Below are positions 47,111 through 57,592 of a stretch of DNA of 64,000 bases, piece by piece (the stretch's first letter is position 1; each line of letters opens with the position of its first letter). Origin of the DNA: Cyclobacteriaceae bacterium. Its GTDB lineage: Bacteria > Bacteroidota > Bacteroidia > Cytophagales > Cyclobacteriaceae. Under the pieces are notes generated by a model. The model searched no databases. It was not told the DNA's origin and saw nothing but the letters and a program-made list of their open reading frames with translations. The translations under genes and the position numbers were made by a program. Location: contig JANQEU010000020.1 of the NCBI GenBank assembly GCA_028278225.1, positions 124,001 through 188,000 on the forward strand, given 5' to 3'.

Positions 47111-49032
47111 TGCGCTCCGTCCTTTATTTGCTGCTACTTTCATGTTCCATAATAGGTTACACACAATCTGCTTCATTATCTACCGGGAGTAAGAAAGCTG
47201 CCAAGTTTTATGAGAGGGGCAGGGAAGCCATTCGTAAGCGGAATTTTGATGAGGGAATTTCTTATTACAAAAAAGCCGTGACGAAAGACCCGGAGTTTTC
47301 CGAAGCATTGCTTCGCCTGGCTTCAGCCTATTCGATTCTGCGTTCCCTGGATTCATCATACAAATACTACGACCTTTACAGACGCTTTACCCCCAATGAT
47401 CAAATCAGTGAACGTCATGCGTTCTTTCTCTCTGATTTGTATTTTGAAAATGGAGAATATGAAAAGGCACTCGAAATCCTGAAAGTGGGTCAGAAGAAAA
47501 GTGAGAGTTGGAAAACTGACGCTGGCAAAAGAAAACTTGTGGATAATATCACATTTGCAATAGATAACAGTGAGCACAGGCTGGATTATGTTATTGAGCT
47601 ACTTCCTCCGGAAGTCAACCAATTTTATACTCAATACTTTCCGGCTGTTACCATTGACGGGAAATCACTTTTTTTCACAAGAAGGAACGGCGCTTCGCAG
47701 AAAGATGACGAGGATTTGGTGGTTAGTCGGTTTGAGAACGGAGAGTGGACAAACGCAAAATCCATATCTAAAAATATCAACTCCCCTTTCAATGAAGGTG
47801 CCTGCACCATATCGGCTGACGGCAGGACCATTATCTTCACGTCATGTGAGGAAAAAAACTCATTTGGGAGCTGCGATCTGTTCATTGCAACTAAAAAAGG
47901 AGATAATTGGTCAAATCCCACCAATCTGGGTGCCATGGTGAATTCACCTTATTGGGATTCCCAGCCCAGTCTCAGTGCTGATGGCCGGGGGCTTTTCTTC
48001 TCTTCCAATCGACCCGGCGGATATGGTCAGCGGGATCTGTGGGTTACATATTACGATGAAAAAGGATGGTCAAAACCGGTTAACCTGGGTGGGAAAGTAA
48101 ACACCGAATCCGATGAAACGACACCATATATTCATAGCAACAACCAGGCGTTATTTTTTGCGTCCACAGGTCATCCCGGTTTTGGGGGGTATGACCTCTT
48201 TATTTCGGAAGTCGAGAGAGATTCGATCTGGGGGCAGCCAAATAATCTGGGCTTTGGTGTAAATGATCATCATGATCAGTTGTCATTGATCATTTCTGCA
48301 GACGGGATGACAGGCTTTTTTGCATTGGAAAAGATGGATGGCGATGGATATATTTCAAGTAAAGTTGCCAAGATTTATTTTAAGGAAGATACGTTAGTGG
48401 ATCACCGGGCGAGTTATGTGACTGGTCGTGTCCTGGATGCTGAAACCGGAAAACCGATAGGTGCAACTATCAGGTTGTATGATCTTGCGGTCAACAAGAT
48501 CAGGTACGAGACGGAATCAGATCCAATTCTGGGGTCTTACTTCTTTGTACTGACCGAAGGAAATGAATACGGAGCTTTTGTAAGTTCGGAGGGCTATTTG
48601 TTCGAAGATTTCCGGTTTGTCGTGGAGGACAACACATTACTTGATCCGGATACCATAGACATCAGGCTAAAGCCAATAGATAAAGGCCTCAATCTTGTGC
48701 TTGAAAACATCTATTTTGAGTTTGACAGTTATGAGTTAGTTTCCAGATCCATATCAGAGCTTAACAACATTAGTGATTTTTTAAAGCAGTATGATATCAA
48801 AGTGGAAATATCGGGTCATACCGATGAAATCGGATCGGATGAGTACAACAAAAATCTTTCTGTGAACAGGGCCAGGGCGGTGTATGATTACCTCATTTCG
48901 AGTGGTGTGGATACGCAAAAACTTGTCTACCAGGGATATGGGTCGAGCAAGCCAAGGTTTACTTTAGAAGAAGAAAAACACAAAAATCGCCGTATCGAAT
49001 TCGAAATTTTGCAGGTAAACCGTAAAAATTAA
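47110..49032 (+). CDS. PorE-like T9SS protein (TPR, PD40, CRD, OmpA)
   Basis: An exported envelope protein of 640 residues. The signal (MRSVLYLLLLSCSIIGYTQS) is followed by TPR-like helices (about 25-150), PD40/WD40-like blades (about 175-390; GACTISADGRTIIFTSC, QPSLSADGRGLFFSSNRPGG), a carboxypeptidase-regulatory-like domain (about 440-510; GRVLDAETGKPIGATIRLYD) and an OmpA peptidoglycan-binding domain (about 535-640; NIYFEFDSYELVSRSI, ISGHTDEIGSDEYN). This order matches PorE, the peptidoglycan-associated T9SS component of Porphyromonas gingivalis. The start shares a base with the queE stop. Confidence 0.85.
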   Translation: MRSVLYLLLLSCSIIGYTQSASLSTGSKKAAKFYERGREAIRKRNFDEGISYYKKAVTKDPEFSEALLRLASAYSILRSLDSSYKYYDLYRRFTPNDQISERHAFFLSDLYFENGEYEKALEILKVGQKKSESWKTDAGKRKLVDNITFAIDNSEHRLDYVIELLPPEVNQFYTQYFPAVTIDGKSLFFTRRNGASQKDDEDLVVSRFENGEWTNAKSISKNINSPFNEGACTISADGRTIIFTSCEEKNSFGSCDLFIATKKGDNWSNPTNLGAMVNSPYWDSQPSLSADGRGLFFSSNRPGGYGQRDLWVTYYDEKGWSKPVNLGGKVNTESDETTPYIHSNNQALFFASTGHPGFGGYDLFISEVERDSIWGQPNNLGFGVNDHHDQLSLIISADGMTGFFALEKMDGDGYISSKVAKIYFKEDTLVDHRASYVTGRVLDAETGKPIGATIRLYDLAVNKIRYETESDPILGSYFFVLTEGNEYGAFVSSEGYLFEDFRFVVEDNTLLDPDTIDIRLKPIDKGLNLVLENIYFEFDSYELVSRSISELNNISDFLKQYDIKVEISGHTDEIGSDEYNKNLSVNRARAVYDYLISSGVDTQKLVYQGYGSSKPRFTLEEEKHKNRRIEFEILQVNRKN

Positions 49033-49159
49033 CATTGCGGTCATCGCAAAATTAATTTCAAAATATCAGGTATCTGAAAAATGATTATTTGGTAAAATCA
49101 GACTTTCCCACAATTTCGATACAGTTTGTTATGCAATCGGTTGAATATTGGAATAATCA

Positions 49160-49167
49160 TATTTTTG
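49160..49167 (+). promoter_or_regulatory. Promoter TTG-N16-TAttTTTG for the susC operon
   Basis: An exact -7 box with TTG at 49141-49143. The leader to the chosen susC ATG is about 95 bases and AT rich. The rest of the 237-base gap holds no hairpin I can identify. Confidence 0.5.
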
Positions 49168-49269
49168 GGGCCATATTCTTAATTGTATCTTAGATTTTTA
49201 ATGTTAATAAAATATTATATTTTAGTGCTTGGATAATTTTTAATGTTCACTTTTAAACCAATTTTTAAT

Positions 49270-52200
49270 ATGAAGAGGATTCTACTTTTTAGTATCTCTT
49301 TTCTTTTCGTCATAGGCATGACTATGGCGCAAAGAACTGTTTCTGGTAGAGTTACTTCTGATGCGGATGGAAGTGGAGTACCTGGTGTAAACGTGATCCT
49401 GAAAGGGACTACGACTGGTACGACTACTGATTTGGATGGTAATTACCGTCTACCTGTTCCGGAAGAAGGAGGAACTCTGGTTTACACTTTTATTGGTTTG
49501 GCGACCCAGGAAATTGAGATTGGGTCAAGATCAGTAATCGATGTTTCGATGGTAGAGGATGTCGAAACCCTTGCTGAAGTTGTTGTGACGGGACTTGGTG
49601 TCGTCAAAGAAAAGAAAGCATTGGGTTACGGTGTTACTTCAATCGACAGCAAAGCAATCACGAATCGTCAGGAATCGGACATTGCACGTCTGTTGAGAGG
49701 TAAGGCCACAGGTGTAGACATCACACAAACTTCAGGTTTGGCTGGTTCCGGTACAAACGTTATTATTCGTGGATATTCTACGATAACGGGATCAAACCAA
49801 CCTTTATTTGTTGTTGACGGTATTCCGTTCAACACAAACACAAACACCGGTAATGAGGTTACCGGAGGTTCTGGCCAGAGCTTTGTAACTGGTAGTGCCA
49901 CTGCTTCTTCACGATTCCTGGATCTGGATCCGAATACGATTGAAGAAGTTACGATCCTGAAAGGTCTTTCAGCAACCGTACTTTACGGTGAAGCCGGTAG
50001 AAATGGTGTGGTTCTTGTAACTACAAAAAATGGAAAAGCCGGTGCTGGAGCTAACAAAAAAATGGAAGTTAGCCTGACCCAGGGATTTTACCGTTCAGAG
50101 GTAGCTAATATCCCTGATTATCAGAATACTTACGGAAATGGATTTAACGCAGGTTTCGGATGGTTCTTCTCAAACTGGGGAGCTGCATTCGCTGACACAA
50201 ATCCATCTTCTTACGGTTCCGATTACATCGGAGAAAACAACGGTGTAGTTCAGATCACTCACCCCTATGATCAGGCGCAGTACAACGATGATCTTCCACA
50301 GTACATCGATGTACCTTATGACTATAAGCCTTACAAGAGTGTCGAGAACTTCTTTGATCCCGGCTTTGCGACAAATACTTCACTTGCCGTTCAAAGTAAT
50401 TTGGGTAACAACTCTTCCGTAAGTGCTACTTACAGTTACCTGGCTGAAGAAGGTTTTACGCCTAAGAAGGACAATAAGATAGGTAGCGAAGATCGATCAA
50501 ACTTCCTGGACAAGCATAATTTCGGTCTGGGAGCCCAAACTAAGCTGCAAAACGGCCTTAGGATAAAAGGTAGTTTTAACTATGTAAATTCCGATAGACT
50601 GACGCCAATTACTGCACCAGCTTTTGGTGGTGATGGTAACGGTCTTTTCGCTGCGATTATGTTCACCCCTCGTTCAATGGATTTGAACGGCCTGCCTTTT
50701 CAGTCGCCGATAGACGGATCCAACGTTTATTATCGAAGGGGATCTGCCATTCAGAACCCTCGCTGGACGCTGAACAACTCAGGTCAGATAGAGAAGATCA
50801 ACAGGTTCTTCTCAAGTACAGAATTGTCGTATGAACTTACTGAAAACCTGACTTTGCTATACAGATTAAGCCTTGATAGTTATGATCAGATGAACAGAAG
50901 GTTTATTCATCGAGGAGGACCCCGGGTACCCGATGGTGAGATGAATACGCTCAGGTTCACAAATAGAATTACAGACCAGTTATTCAATTTGCTTTACAAT
51001 TTTGATATTTCTGAGTCTATTTCCATTGATGGTATTGTTGGTTTCAACAGCAGAAGGGAAGCGGGTCACGCAAATATGTTCTTCAGTTCAAACCAGTTTG
51101 TTTACGGTCTTGCAGAGCATCATAACTTCATTGATCACAATGGATTCTCTGGTATCAGAGAGGAGAACACAATGGGAGTTTATGCAACTGCAACAGTTGG
51201 ATATAACTACTACCTGTTCTTGAACGTACAGGCCAGGAATGACTGGACTTCTACGCTGGAATCAGCTAACAGATCCATACTTTATCCTTCTGTTAGTTTG
51301 TCATTTGTTCCTACAGATGCAATTGCCGCACTTTCTTATAGTAACATACTGAATTACTTGAAGTTACGGGTTGGATACGGAACATCTGCAGGTTATCCTG
51401 AGCCATACAGGACGAGAAACGTGCTGACTTCTGAGACTAACCAGTTCGTATCCGGTGCTGGAACTGTTTTGAATACCAACTCGGTATCAAACTCACTGGG
51501 TAATCAGAACCTGAAAGCTGAGCTATTCGAAGAGTATGAAGCAGGTATTGAAGCCAAGTTGGTGAACAATATGATCGGTATCGATCTTTCCATTTACCAA
51601 AAGACTTCAAATGATCTGATCATTAATCTGCCTTTGGATCCTGCTACAGGATATACCATCACTACAGTGAATGCTGCTGAAGTCGAAAACAAGGGTATTG
51701 AGTTAGGATTGGATATCAGTCCTCCTCTTCCTGGCGATTTCCAGTGGGATATTACCCTGAACTATACGAAGAATATCAGTGAGGTCAATAAGATCACCGA
51801 AGGAGTCGACAGAGTACAGACTTCAGGCGGTGGTTACACTAATCTTGGTAACTATGCTATTCCTGGTGAGCCGTTTGGCGTGCTTTACGGAGAGGACTTC
51901 CTGACCGTCGACGATCCAAACAGTGAGTTCAACGGCATGTACATCGTGGAAGGAGCAGGAAACTATCAGGCTTCAGGTAGCAACGGAGTTATCGGAGATC
52001 CTAACCCTAACTATACCGCAAACTGGATCAACAACCTTTCATGGAAAGGAATATCGTTTGGATTCCAGTGGCAATATATTGATGGCGGTGACATGTATTC
52101 CTCTACTATCCAGTCATTACTGGCAAGAGGTAATACCGTAGATACGGATGTGGATCGAAACATTCCATTGATCATGCCTAATACTGTCAAGCAGACTGGT

Positions 52201-52563
52201 ACTGATGCAGGTGGTGATCCTATTTATGTTATTAATGATATCCAGACCTATATTGGTGACTCTTTCTTCAGAGCTTACTTCTTTGCGGATGAAGGAGGTA
52301 TATTCGATGCCACAGTTATTCGTCTGCGACAGATATCATTAGGTTACGTATTACCTAAAGATCTCCTTGCTAACAGTCCTTTCGGTACAGTTGGAGTTAC
52401 ACTTTCAGGTGAAAACCTCTGGTATAACGCTCCTAACTTCCCTGAAGGAACCAACTTCGATCCTGAAATTTCGAGTGTTGGGGTAGGTAACGGACGTGGT
52501 TTTGACTTCCGTACTGCACCGACAGCGAAGAAGTTGGGTGTTACCTTGACAGCAACCTTCTAA
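49270..52563 (+). CDS. susC: SusC/RagA-family TonB-dependent outer-membrane transporter
   Basis: A large nutrient importer. The signal MKRILLFSISFLFVIGMTMAQ is followed by a carboxypeptidase-like domain (about 22-95; GRVTSDADGSGVPGVNVILK), the plug (about 105-260; IARLLRGKATGVDITQTSG, VIIRGYSTITGSNQPLFVVD), and a barrel of about 830 residues ending in LTATF. The 1097 residues from the ATG chosen are standard. Codon choice (many GGT, ACT, GTT, AAC) looks more biased than in the neighbours, as for a highly expressed gene. It is followed by susD and a lipoprotein gene. No glycoside hydrolase is nearby, so the ligand is unknown. Confidence 0.96.
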   Translation: MKRILLFSISFLFVIGMTMAQRTVSGRVTSDADGSGVPGVNVILKGTTTGTTTDLDGNYRLPVPEEGGTLVYTFIGLATQEIEIGSRSVIDVSMVEDVETLAEVVVTGLGVVKEKKALGYGVTSIDSKAITNRQESDIARLLRGKATGVDITQTSGLAGSGTNVIIRGYSTITGSNQPLFVVDGIPFNTNTNTGNEVTGGSGQSFVTGSATASSRFLDLDPNTIEEVTILKGLSATVLYGEAGRNGVVLVTTKNGKAGAGANKKMEVSLTQGFYRSEVANIPDYQNTYGNGFNAGFGWFFSNWGAAFADTNPSSYGSDYIGENNGVVQITHPYDQAQYNDDLPQYIDVPYDYKPYKSVENFFDPGFATNTSLAVQSNLGNNSSVSATYSYLAEEGFTPKKDNKIGSEDRSNFLDKHNFGLGAQTKLQNGLRIKGSFNYVNSDRLTPITAPAFGGDGNGLFAAIMFTPRSMDLNGLPFQSPIDGSNVYYRRGSAIQNPRWTLNNSGQIEKINRFFSSTELSYELTENLTLLYRLSLDSYDQMNRRFIHRGGPRVPDGEMNTLRFTNRITDQLFNLLYNFDISESISIDGIVGFNSRREAGHANMFFSSNQFVYGLAEHHNFIDHNGFSGIREENTMGVYATATVGYNYYLFLNVQARNDWTSTLESANRSILYPSVSLSFVPTDAIAALSYSNILNYLKLRVGYGTSAGYPEPYRTRNVLTSETNQFVSGAGTVLNTNSVSNSLGNQNLKAELFEEYEAGIEAKLVNNMIGIDLSIYQKTSNDLIINLPLDPATGYTITTVNAAEVENKGIELGLDISPPLPGDFQWDITLNYTKNISEVNKITEGVDRVQTSGGGYTNLGNYAIPGEPFGVLYGEDFLTVDDPNSEFNGMYIVEGAGNYQASGSNGVIGDPNPNYTANWINNLSWKGISFGFQWQYIDGGDMYSSTIQSLLARGNTVDTDVDRNIPLIMPNTVKQTGTDAGGDPIYVINDIQTYIGDSFFRAYFFADEGGIFDATVIRLRQISLGYVLPKDLLANSPFGTVGVTLSGENLWYNAPNFPEGTNFDPEISSVGVGNGRGFDFRTAPTAKKLGVTLTATF

Positions 52564-52611
52564 TTAGCAGGTTGAATATTGATCTATTTCATTTATAAAG
52601 TGAAAGAAAAT

Positions 52612-54357
52612 ATGAAAATCATAAATAAAATATTTATAGTAATATTTATCCTGGGAGCTGTCAGCGCTTGTGACAACTTGGACCTGGATCTACAGCAGGA
52701 TCCTAACCAGATCTCCCCGGAGCAGGCGAGTTTGAATGACTTATACAACAACATTCAGTTGGAATTCAAAAATGTCTATAGCTCCGCCGAAGGGAACCCG
52801 GGAGCAGTTGCCCGTATGTACCATGCCGGTGCATTTACGTACGAGAACCTCGTTACGCAAACTACCTTAAACGGGCTTTGGTTCAATGCATATGCGGACT
52901 TATTCCCGGATATTGACGCGCTTATCGCGATTACAGATGCCGGTGGATTTGATATCCACGGTGGTACGGCCAGGATCATGAAGGCATACACACTGATGAT
53001 ACTTGTCGACCTTTTGGGCGATGTGCCCAACACAAATGCTCTCCAGGGCACTGATATCATCAGTCCTGCTTTTGATTCCGGACAGGATGTATACAGCGCA
53101 GCCGATGCGTTACTTGATGAGGCAATCACACTGCTGGATGGAACAGTTGCAGGTGCTCCGGCGTTTGACAACTTCTACGGTGGGGACCCCGCTGCCTGGA
53201 TCACTTTTGCAAGAACGCTTAAGATGAGATCTGCACTGAATAGAGGTGATGGTACTGCATTCAGCTCAATTGTCAGTGGTGGGGATTTTATCGATGCAGC
53301 TGCAGAGGACTTCCAGTTTAACTATGGAAATCAACGAACAAATCCTAATTCACGTCATCCGAATTATAACAATCATTATGAAACGGGAGATGGTGACTAT
53401 TTATCCAATTCATTTATGTGGATGTTGAGAGCTGAGAAAGTAAATGGAGTCGGTGTGACGGTAGTAGATCCCAGGATCAGGTACTACTTCTACCGAAAAG
53501 TGGATGATGCTGTTAACCAGGATCAGACCACTTATTCCTGTCACTTCTCATTATTCCCGGTCAAAGCTGATGCAGCGGCTAACCTTGGTCACTGGGATAC
53601 GGTGGATCCTAATCTGCCTTATTGTGTAGCATCCGCTGATGGGTACTCTGGCAGAGACCATATGAACGGTGAAGGTATCCCACCGGATGGACCAATCAGA
53701 ACTTCCTATGGTTTATATCCTTTTGGTGGTGACTTTGATGATGATGCAACATTTACTGCATGTGCAACCGGTGGATGCCGGGATTCAAGAGTTAGCGGAA
53801 CAACCGGAGGTCTGGGAGAAGGTATTGAGCCGATCATGTTGTCGTTCTTCACAGATTTCATGAGGGCTGAAGCCGCATTGAGTCTGGGAACTTCCGATGA
53901 TCCTCGCACTTTGCTTGAGTCAGGTATTCGGGCCTCATGTGCAAAGGTGCGTGGCTTCGAGAGTTTGGTTGCGGCCAAAATGGGAACTACCGTAACCTTG
54001 AGAGATGGTAGCTCCGGTACAATCGAAGATCTTTACGCAATGACAGATGCAGACATTGATAATTATGTGACTGAAGTTTTAGCTTTCTATGATGCTGCGG
54101 CAAATGACAGTGAGCGACTTGATGTAGTTATCAGAGAATTCCTGATTGCAGCGTGGGGTAACGGATTGGAAGCATACAATATGTACAGGAGAACAGGATT
54201 CCCGTCCAATCAGCAGCCTCCGTTGGAGCCAAGTGCAGGACAGTTTCCTTACTCTTACCTGATACCGGATGTGTCAGTTGACCGTAACCAGAATGTAAAC
54301 CAAAAATCTCTTGCAGACAGGGTATTCTGGGATGATGGCACACTTACGCTGTATTGA
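52612..54357 (+). CDS. susD: SusD/RagB-family outer-membrane lipoprotein
   Basis: The surface lid of the SusC channel. The lipoprotein signal MKIINKIFIVIFILGAVSAC ends in a lipobox. The TPR-like helical part follows (NQISPEQASLNDLYNNIQLEF over residues about 32-52; GGTARIMKAYTLMILVDLLGDVP; DALLDEAITLL). This belongs to the nutrient-binding SusD/RagB subgroup. The middle has a Cys-containing insertion (TTYSCHF, DLPYC-like and TACATGGCRDSR). I use the ATG after VKEN, since the earlier TTG start would spoil the signal. It starts 48 bases after susC. Confidence 0.93.
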   Translation: MKIINKIFIVIFILGAVSACDNLDLDLQQDPNQISPEQASLNDLYNNIQLEFKNVYSSAEGNPGAVARMYHAGAFTYENLVTQTTLNGLWFNAYADLFPDIDALIAITDAGGFDIHGGTARIMKAYTLMILVDLLGDVPNTNALQGTDIISPAFDSGQDVYSAADALLDEAITLLDGTVAGAPAFDNFYGGDPAAWITFARTLKMRSALNRGDGTAFSSIVSGGDFIDAAAEDFQFNYGNQRTNPNSRHPNYNNHYETGDGDYLSNSFMWMLRAEKVNGVGVTVVDPRIRYYFYRKVDDAVNQDQTTYSCHFSLFPVKADAAANLGHWDTVDPNLPYCVASADGYSGRDHMNGEGIPPDGPIRTSYGLYPFGGDFDDDATFTACATGGCRDSRVSGTTGGLGEGIEPIMLSFFTDFMRAEAALSLGTSDDPRTLLESGIRASCAKVRGFESLVAAKMGTTVTLRDGSSGTIEDLYAMTDADIDNYVTEVLAFYDAAANDSERLDVVIREFLIAAWGNGLEAYNMYRRTGFPSNQQPPLEPSAGQFPYSYLIPDVSVDRNQNVNQKSLADRVFWDDGTLTLY

Positions 54358-54393
54358 TTGTTTGATAATGTCTAAAATGAATATAGAATAGAT

Positions 54394-55335
54394 ATGAATA
54401 ATATTAAGAAAGTCCTTTTAGGGGCTCTAACCATATTTGTTGCATTGTCCTGTGAGGATGAAAGCCTTGCGCCGATCGTCACATTTGACTCGGCTGGTCA
54501 TGGAGCTTACATCAGGCTGGTAACGGATTCTGAAACGGGAAGTACGTTGATGAATGTGCTGACCCAGTCGGATTTTGACGCCTCCTCCTATGGCTATTCA
54601 GTTGAATTTGTGGATGACAACAAAGGGCGAAATGTTTCAGAGTATGTTCTTAGTCTGGAATATGATGACAATGACGCGTCTAATGGAGATAATTCACAAA
54701 CTGTTGAGCTGAGGAGGTTTAATTCTTCCTCGTTCGCAGAGAATGCGGATGGTTTCCAGGGCGTAACCGGTATTACCATATCAAGTGCTGATTTGACATC
54801 AGCCTTGGGTATTGCTTACGCGGATATCAGTTCAGGCGATAACTTTTTCGTCAGGGGCTCATTGATAATGAATGATGGCAGGACATTTGCTTCCACCAAC
54901 TCATCGTCAACAGTACGAGGTGGAGCATTCCGGGCTATTTTCGATATCACCTTGCCGGCTGCATGTCCGTCTGATCTGGCTGGAACAGTTGACTATACTA
55001 CTACCAATGCCTGGTGCGATGGAACAGGTACTACCGGAACGGTTGATATCATTGCAATGGGTGGCGGAACATATGTATTCAGTGACTGGTCATTTGGAGC
55101 ATATTCCATATGCTACAGCCCGACGTCAGTTGCAGATTCCGAAGGGATCACATTCACTGAAACATGTGCTGAGATAGCATTCACTGGTTTCACCGATGAT
55201 TTTGGAGATACCTGGACGTTTACTTCGTCAATAACCGGTAATGACTGGACAATTGGCTGGACTAATACGTATGGAGAGTCGGCTACATCAGTAGTTCATT
55301 GGCCGACTACAATTCCATTTTCTCTGGCACCATGA
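54394..55335 (+). CDS. Lipoprotein, third gene of the susCD operon
   Basis: A lipoprotein of 313 residues (signal NIKKVLLGALTIFVALSC, lipobox LSC) with predicted all-beta structure. It is rich in Asp, Ser, Thr and Gly, with many short aromatic-tipped strands (for example DWTIGWTNTYGES). It contains two or three similar Ig-like modules. By position it is a SusE/F-type surface ligand-binding protein, but no carbohydrate-binding family is recognised and it is transcribed with susC and susD. A strong terminator follows. Confidence 0.7.
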   Translation: MNNIKKVLLGALTIFVALSCEDESLAPIVTFDSAGHGAYIRLVTDSETGSTLMNVLTQSDFDASSYGYSVEFVDDNKGRNVSEYVLSLEYDDNDASNGDNSQTVELRRFNSSSFAENADGFQGVTGITISSADLTSALGIAYADISSGDNFFVRGSLIMNDGRTFASTNSSSTVRGGAFRAIFDITLPAACPSDLAGTVDYTTTNAWCDGTGTTGTVDIIAMGGGTYVFSDWSFGAYSICYSPTSVADSEGITFTETCAEIAFTGFTDDFGDTWTFTSSITGNDWTIGWTNTYGESATSVVHWPTTIPFSLAP

Positions 55336-55370
55336 TAATCTGACGGTTAAACGTTTATTTGAATAAGAGT

Positions 55371-55407
55371 ATAAAGGCCATATTTAATATGGCCTTTATC
55401 TTTTTAT
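55371..55407 (+). terminator. Rho-independent terminator after the susCD operon
   Basis: A perfect 13-pair hairpin (ATAAAGGCCATAT / ATATGGCCTTTAT, three-base loop) is followed by CTTTTT. It may act on both strands, though it lies 86 bases from the stop of the opposing gene. Confidence 0.85.
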
Positions 55408-55492
55408 AGGTGTCATTCAGCAGAATTGAAATCAGGAATGATCCTCCCGAATGACATGAATCTCTTTGTGAGATCTTGTTTGAAGTACCGGT

Positions 55493-57310
55493 TTAGTTTT
55501 TGACAAACAGACTTGTATGCACGACCCGCTCCGAACAAGTCACCCTTATAATGTAGACTTGCGGGAGAAGATTGGACAAACTAACCGGGCCGGTGTGAGC
55601 TTTCTTTTCGATGATCAGCTTTCCACTTAGATCTATAATCCTGAAGCTAAGGCTTTCTTCAACCGGGGATGTGATAAAGATCTGATTTCCTGCCGGGTTT
55701 GGGTATACTTTTATTTCATGATCTTTCATGCCTAAAGGAGTATCAACCTCTTCGCTTGTGAAATCTTCATGATCGTCATCTTTGTAAGCGCTACAGTATG
55801 TGGAGAAATAATTGATCGAATCAAAAATTCCGTAGCTTCCTTCATCTATTATAAGTCTTTGATCAGCTGCTACCCCGTAGAAATGGTCGGTATGGCCTGA
55901 AGGCCAGAATACCAGAAGTGAATCAACAATTTCGCTATTTCCAATACCGAACATTACATCCAGGGTATTTTGACCAAGAAAACCAATGCCACAATGAGTA
56001 TATCTGGTCTGCATGCCAGATGACGTGTAAAGTTTAATCAAAGATCCAACTGCATCTCTGTTGCTTACAACGCCATTCAGTTTTATTTTCAACCAGTGGT
56101 TGCTGTACCCGGAATTTTCCCAGAGCTGCGTTTGAAACGGTTTATTATTCTGAACGATGATATCGGGATAACCGTCCTGATTGTAGTCACCGTGTGCATT
56201 TGCATAACTTGAAGTTGTATCACCCACGAACCCAAAGTCCGCTGTTTCAAATTTTCCATTTCCAAGATTACGGTAAAATACATTTGAGATAGCATCGGCA
56301 CCTACCATTGATCCTGAAACGTACAGATCCTGAAATCCATCATTATCCGCATCCAGAAAAATAGAACCCCAACCGTTTCCCAGGTATTCCGTTCCGGAAA
56401 ATAAGGTTGCATCATGGAAAATGTCATCATCCGGGACATTCATAAGCAGTTTGTTTCCAACAGGAGTATTTGTAATATAAATATCCTGCCATCCGTCATT
56501 GTTGTAATCCCCTATTGCCACGCACATGGCATTCATTTTCACATCTGATTGAGAGTTGTGTCCTACATCAATAAAACCACAGTTCCTGTCATTTTTCAGC
56601 AAGGTATTTGTCGTCAATTTGTCATTTGCCGTGTAGATATCCGGCCAACTGTCATTGTTAAAATCAAAGAATGCAGAACAAAAAGGAATTTTGCGGGAAT
56701 CTTCTGAATTCGAATTGATAGAAACCTTGAGGAATGTTCCGTTTCCGTTGTTCAGGTAAAGTTGATTCCGGTTATATTGAGTTTCGGTCTGGTCAAATGC
56801 ATTCCCGGTTTTACGGTCTGAATAGTATAAATCCAATAAGCCATCCCGGTTATAATCTCCCCAAATTGCACCATATGAGGTATTCGCTTTCAATGATAAA
56901 TTGGTCTGAGGTGTGATATCAACTAATTCCAGCGAGTCTGTTCGCTCATAAAGTCTGTTTGGAGCTTCTGCCGTGGCAATATATAGATCCTGATCACCAT
57001 CATTATCGAAGTCTACCCAAAGAATCTGTTTGACTTCATCCCTGTTTTGGATCAGCGGATCTATCTTTATAAATGTTCCACCCGCATTGATGTAGAAGTC
57101 AATAGTCTTTCCTGCTTCCGTACCCATCGTAATATCATCCCAGCCGTCCCCATTGAAATCTCTGAAGCTAACGCCGTTCCCAATTGTGGAAAGATCCTTT
57201 TTGGTATCTATTCCTCTTTCCGCAGCTTTATTCAGATAAATGGGTTGTGATCTGGACGAAAGGCCCCACATCAAAATGCCAAAAGAAACTACCATTACAG
57301 ATCTCTTCAT
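55493..57310 (-). CDS. Secreted FG-GAP/VCBS repeat protein with UnbV/ASPIC domain and T9SS sorting domain
   Basis: A signal peptide (KRSVMVVSFGILMWGLSSRSQ) is followed by about six FG-GAP/VCBS-type repeats (DFNGDGWDDITMG, DFDNDGDQDLYIAT, DYNNDGWQDIYITN, DYNQDGYPDIIVQN) with calcium-type DxDxDG loops. Next is an ASPIC/UnbV domain (about 400-490, NHWLKIKLNGVVSNRDAVG, and FGIGNSEIVDSLLVFWPSG). The C-terminus is a type A T9SS sorting domain (VYPNPAGNQIFITSP). Related CRTAC1-like proteins are cell-surface or secreted, with unknown function. It points away from the susCD operon. Confidence 0.9.
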   Translation of the reverse strand: MKRSVMVVSFGILMWGLSSRSQPIYLNKAAERGIDTKKDLSTIGNGVSFRDFNGDGWDDITMGTEAGKTIDFYINAGGTFIKIDPLIQNRDEVKQILWVDFDNDGDQDLYIATAEAPNRLYERTDSLELVDITPQTNLSLKANTSYGAIWGDYNRDGLLDLYYSDRKTGNAFDQTETQYNRNQLYLNNGNGTFLKVSINSNSEDSRKIPFCSAFFDFNNDSWPDIYTANDKLTTNTLLKNDRNCGFIDVGHNSQSDVKMNAMCVAIGDYNNDGWQDIYITNTPVGNKLLMNVPDDDIFHDATLFSGTEYLGNGWGSIFLDADNDGFQDLYVSGSMVGADAISNVFYRNLGNGKFETADFGFVGDTTSSYANAHGDYNQDGYPDIIVQNNKPFQTQLWENSGYSNHWLKIKLNGVVSNRDAVGSLIKLYTSSGMQTRYTHCGIGFLGQNTLDVMFGIGNSEIVDSLLVFWPSGHTDHFYGVAADQRLIIDEGSYGIFDSINYFSTYCSAYKDDDHEDFTSEEVDTPLGMKDHEIKVYPNPAGNQIFITSPVEESLSFRIIDLSGKLIIEKKAHTGPVSLSNLLPQVYIIRVTCSERVVHTSLFVKN

Positions 57311-57472
57311 GTTTACAATATAATAAAACTGGGAAATCCTATGGAGAAGGATCCACCGCCTTCTCAGTGCATGATCAACTTTTAAGCTTCACTCCTAAGA
57401 CCATAACTAAAATGCTTTTGAGGAATCCGATGCATTGGAGATTTTCTCTCCGCAAAACTTGGGCAAAGTTTG

Positions 57473-57480
57473 TACTTTTG
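57473..57480 (+). promoter_or_regulatory. Bacteroidota -7 box (TActTTTG)
   Basis: Exact consensus match 112 bases before the arylsulfotransferase-like lipoprotein gene, in the 282-base gap. The long leader makes its use uncertain. Nothing else is recognised in the gap. Confidence 0.35.
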
Positions 57481-57592
57481 ATTTCTATGGGGTCCTGTAT
57501 AATAGAACCGGGGTGAAAAGACTTCCTTGTTTTGTGCCAATCACATGATCAGGGCCATGAATATTCTGTTTGCAAAGTTTTAAAGATTTAAA

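Noticed and set aside
49168-49269. Riboswitch or structured leader before susC
   Set aside because: The leader is AT rich with no stable hairpin or conserved core that I can recognise.
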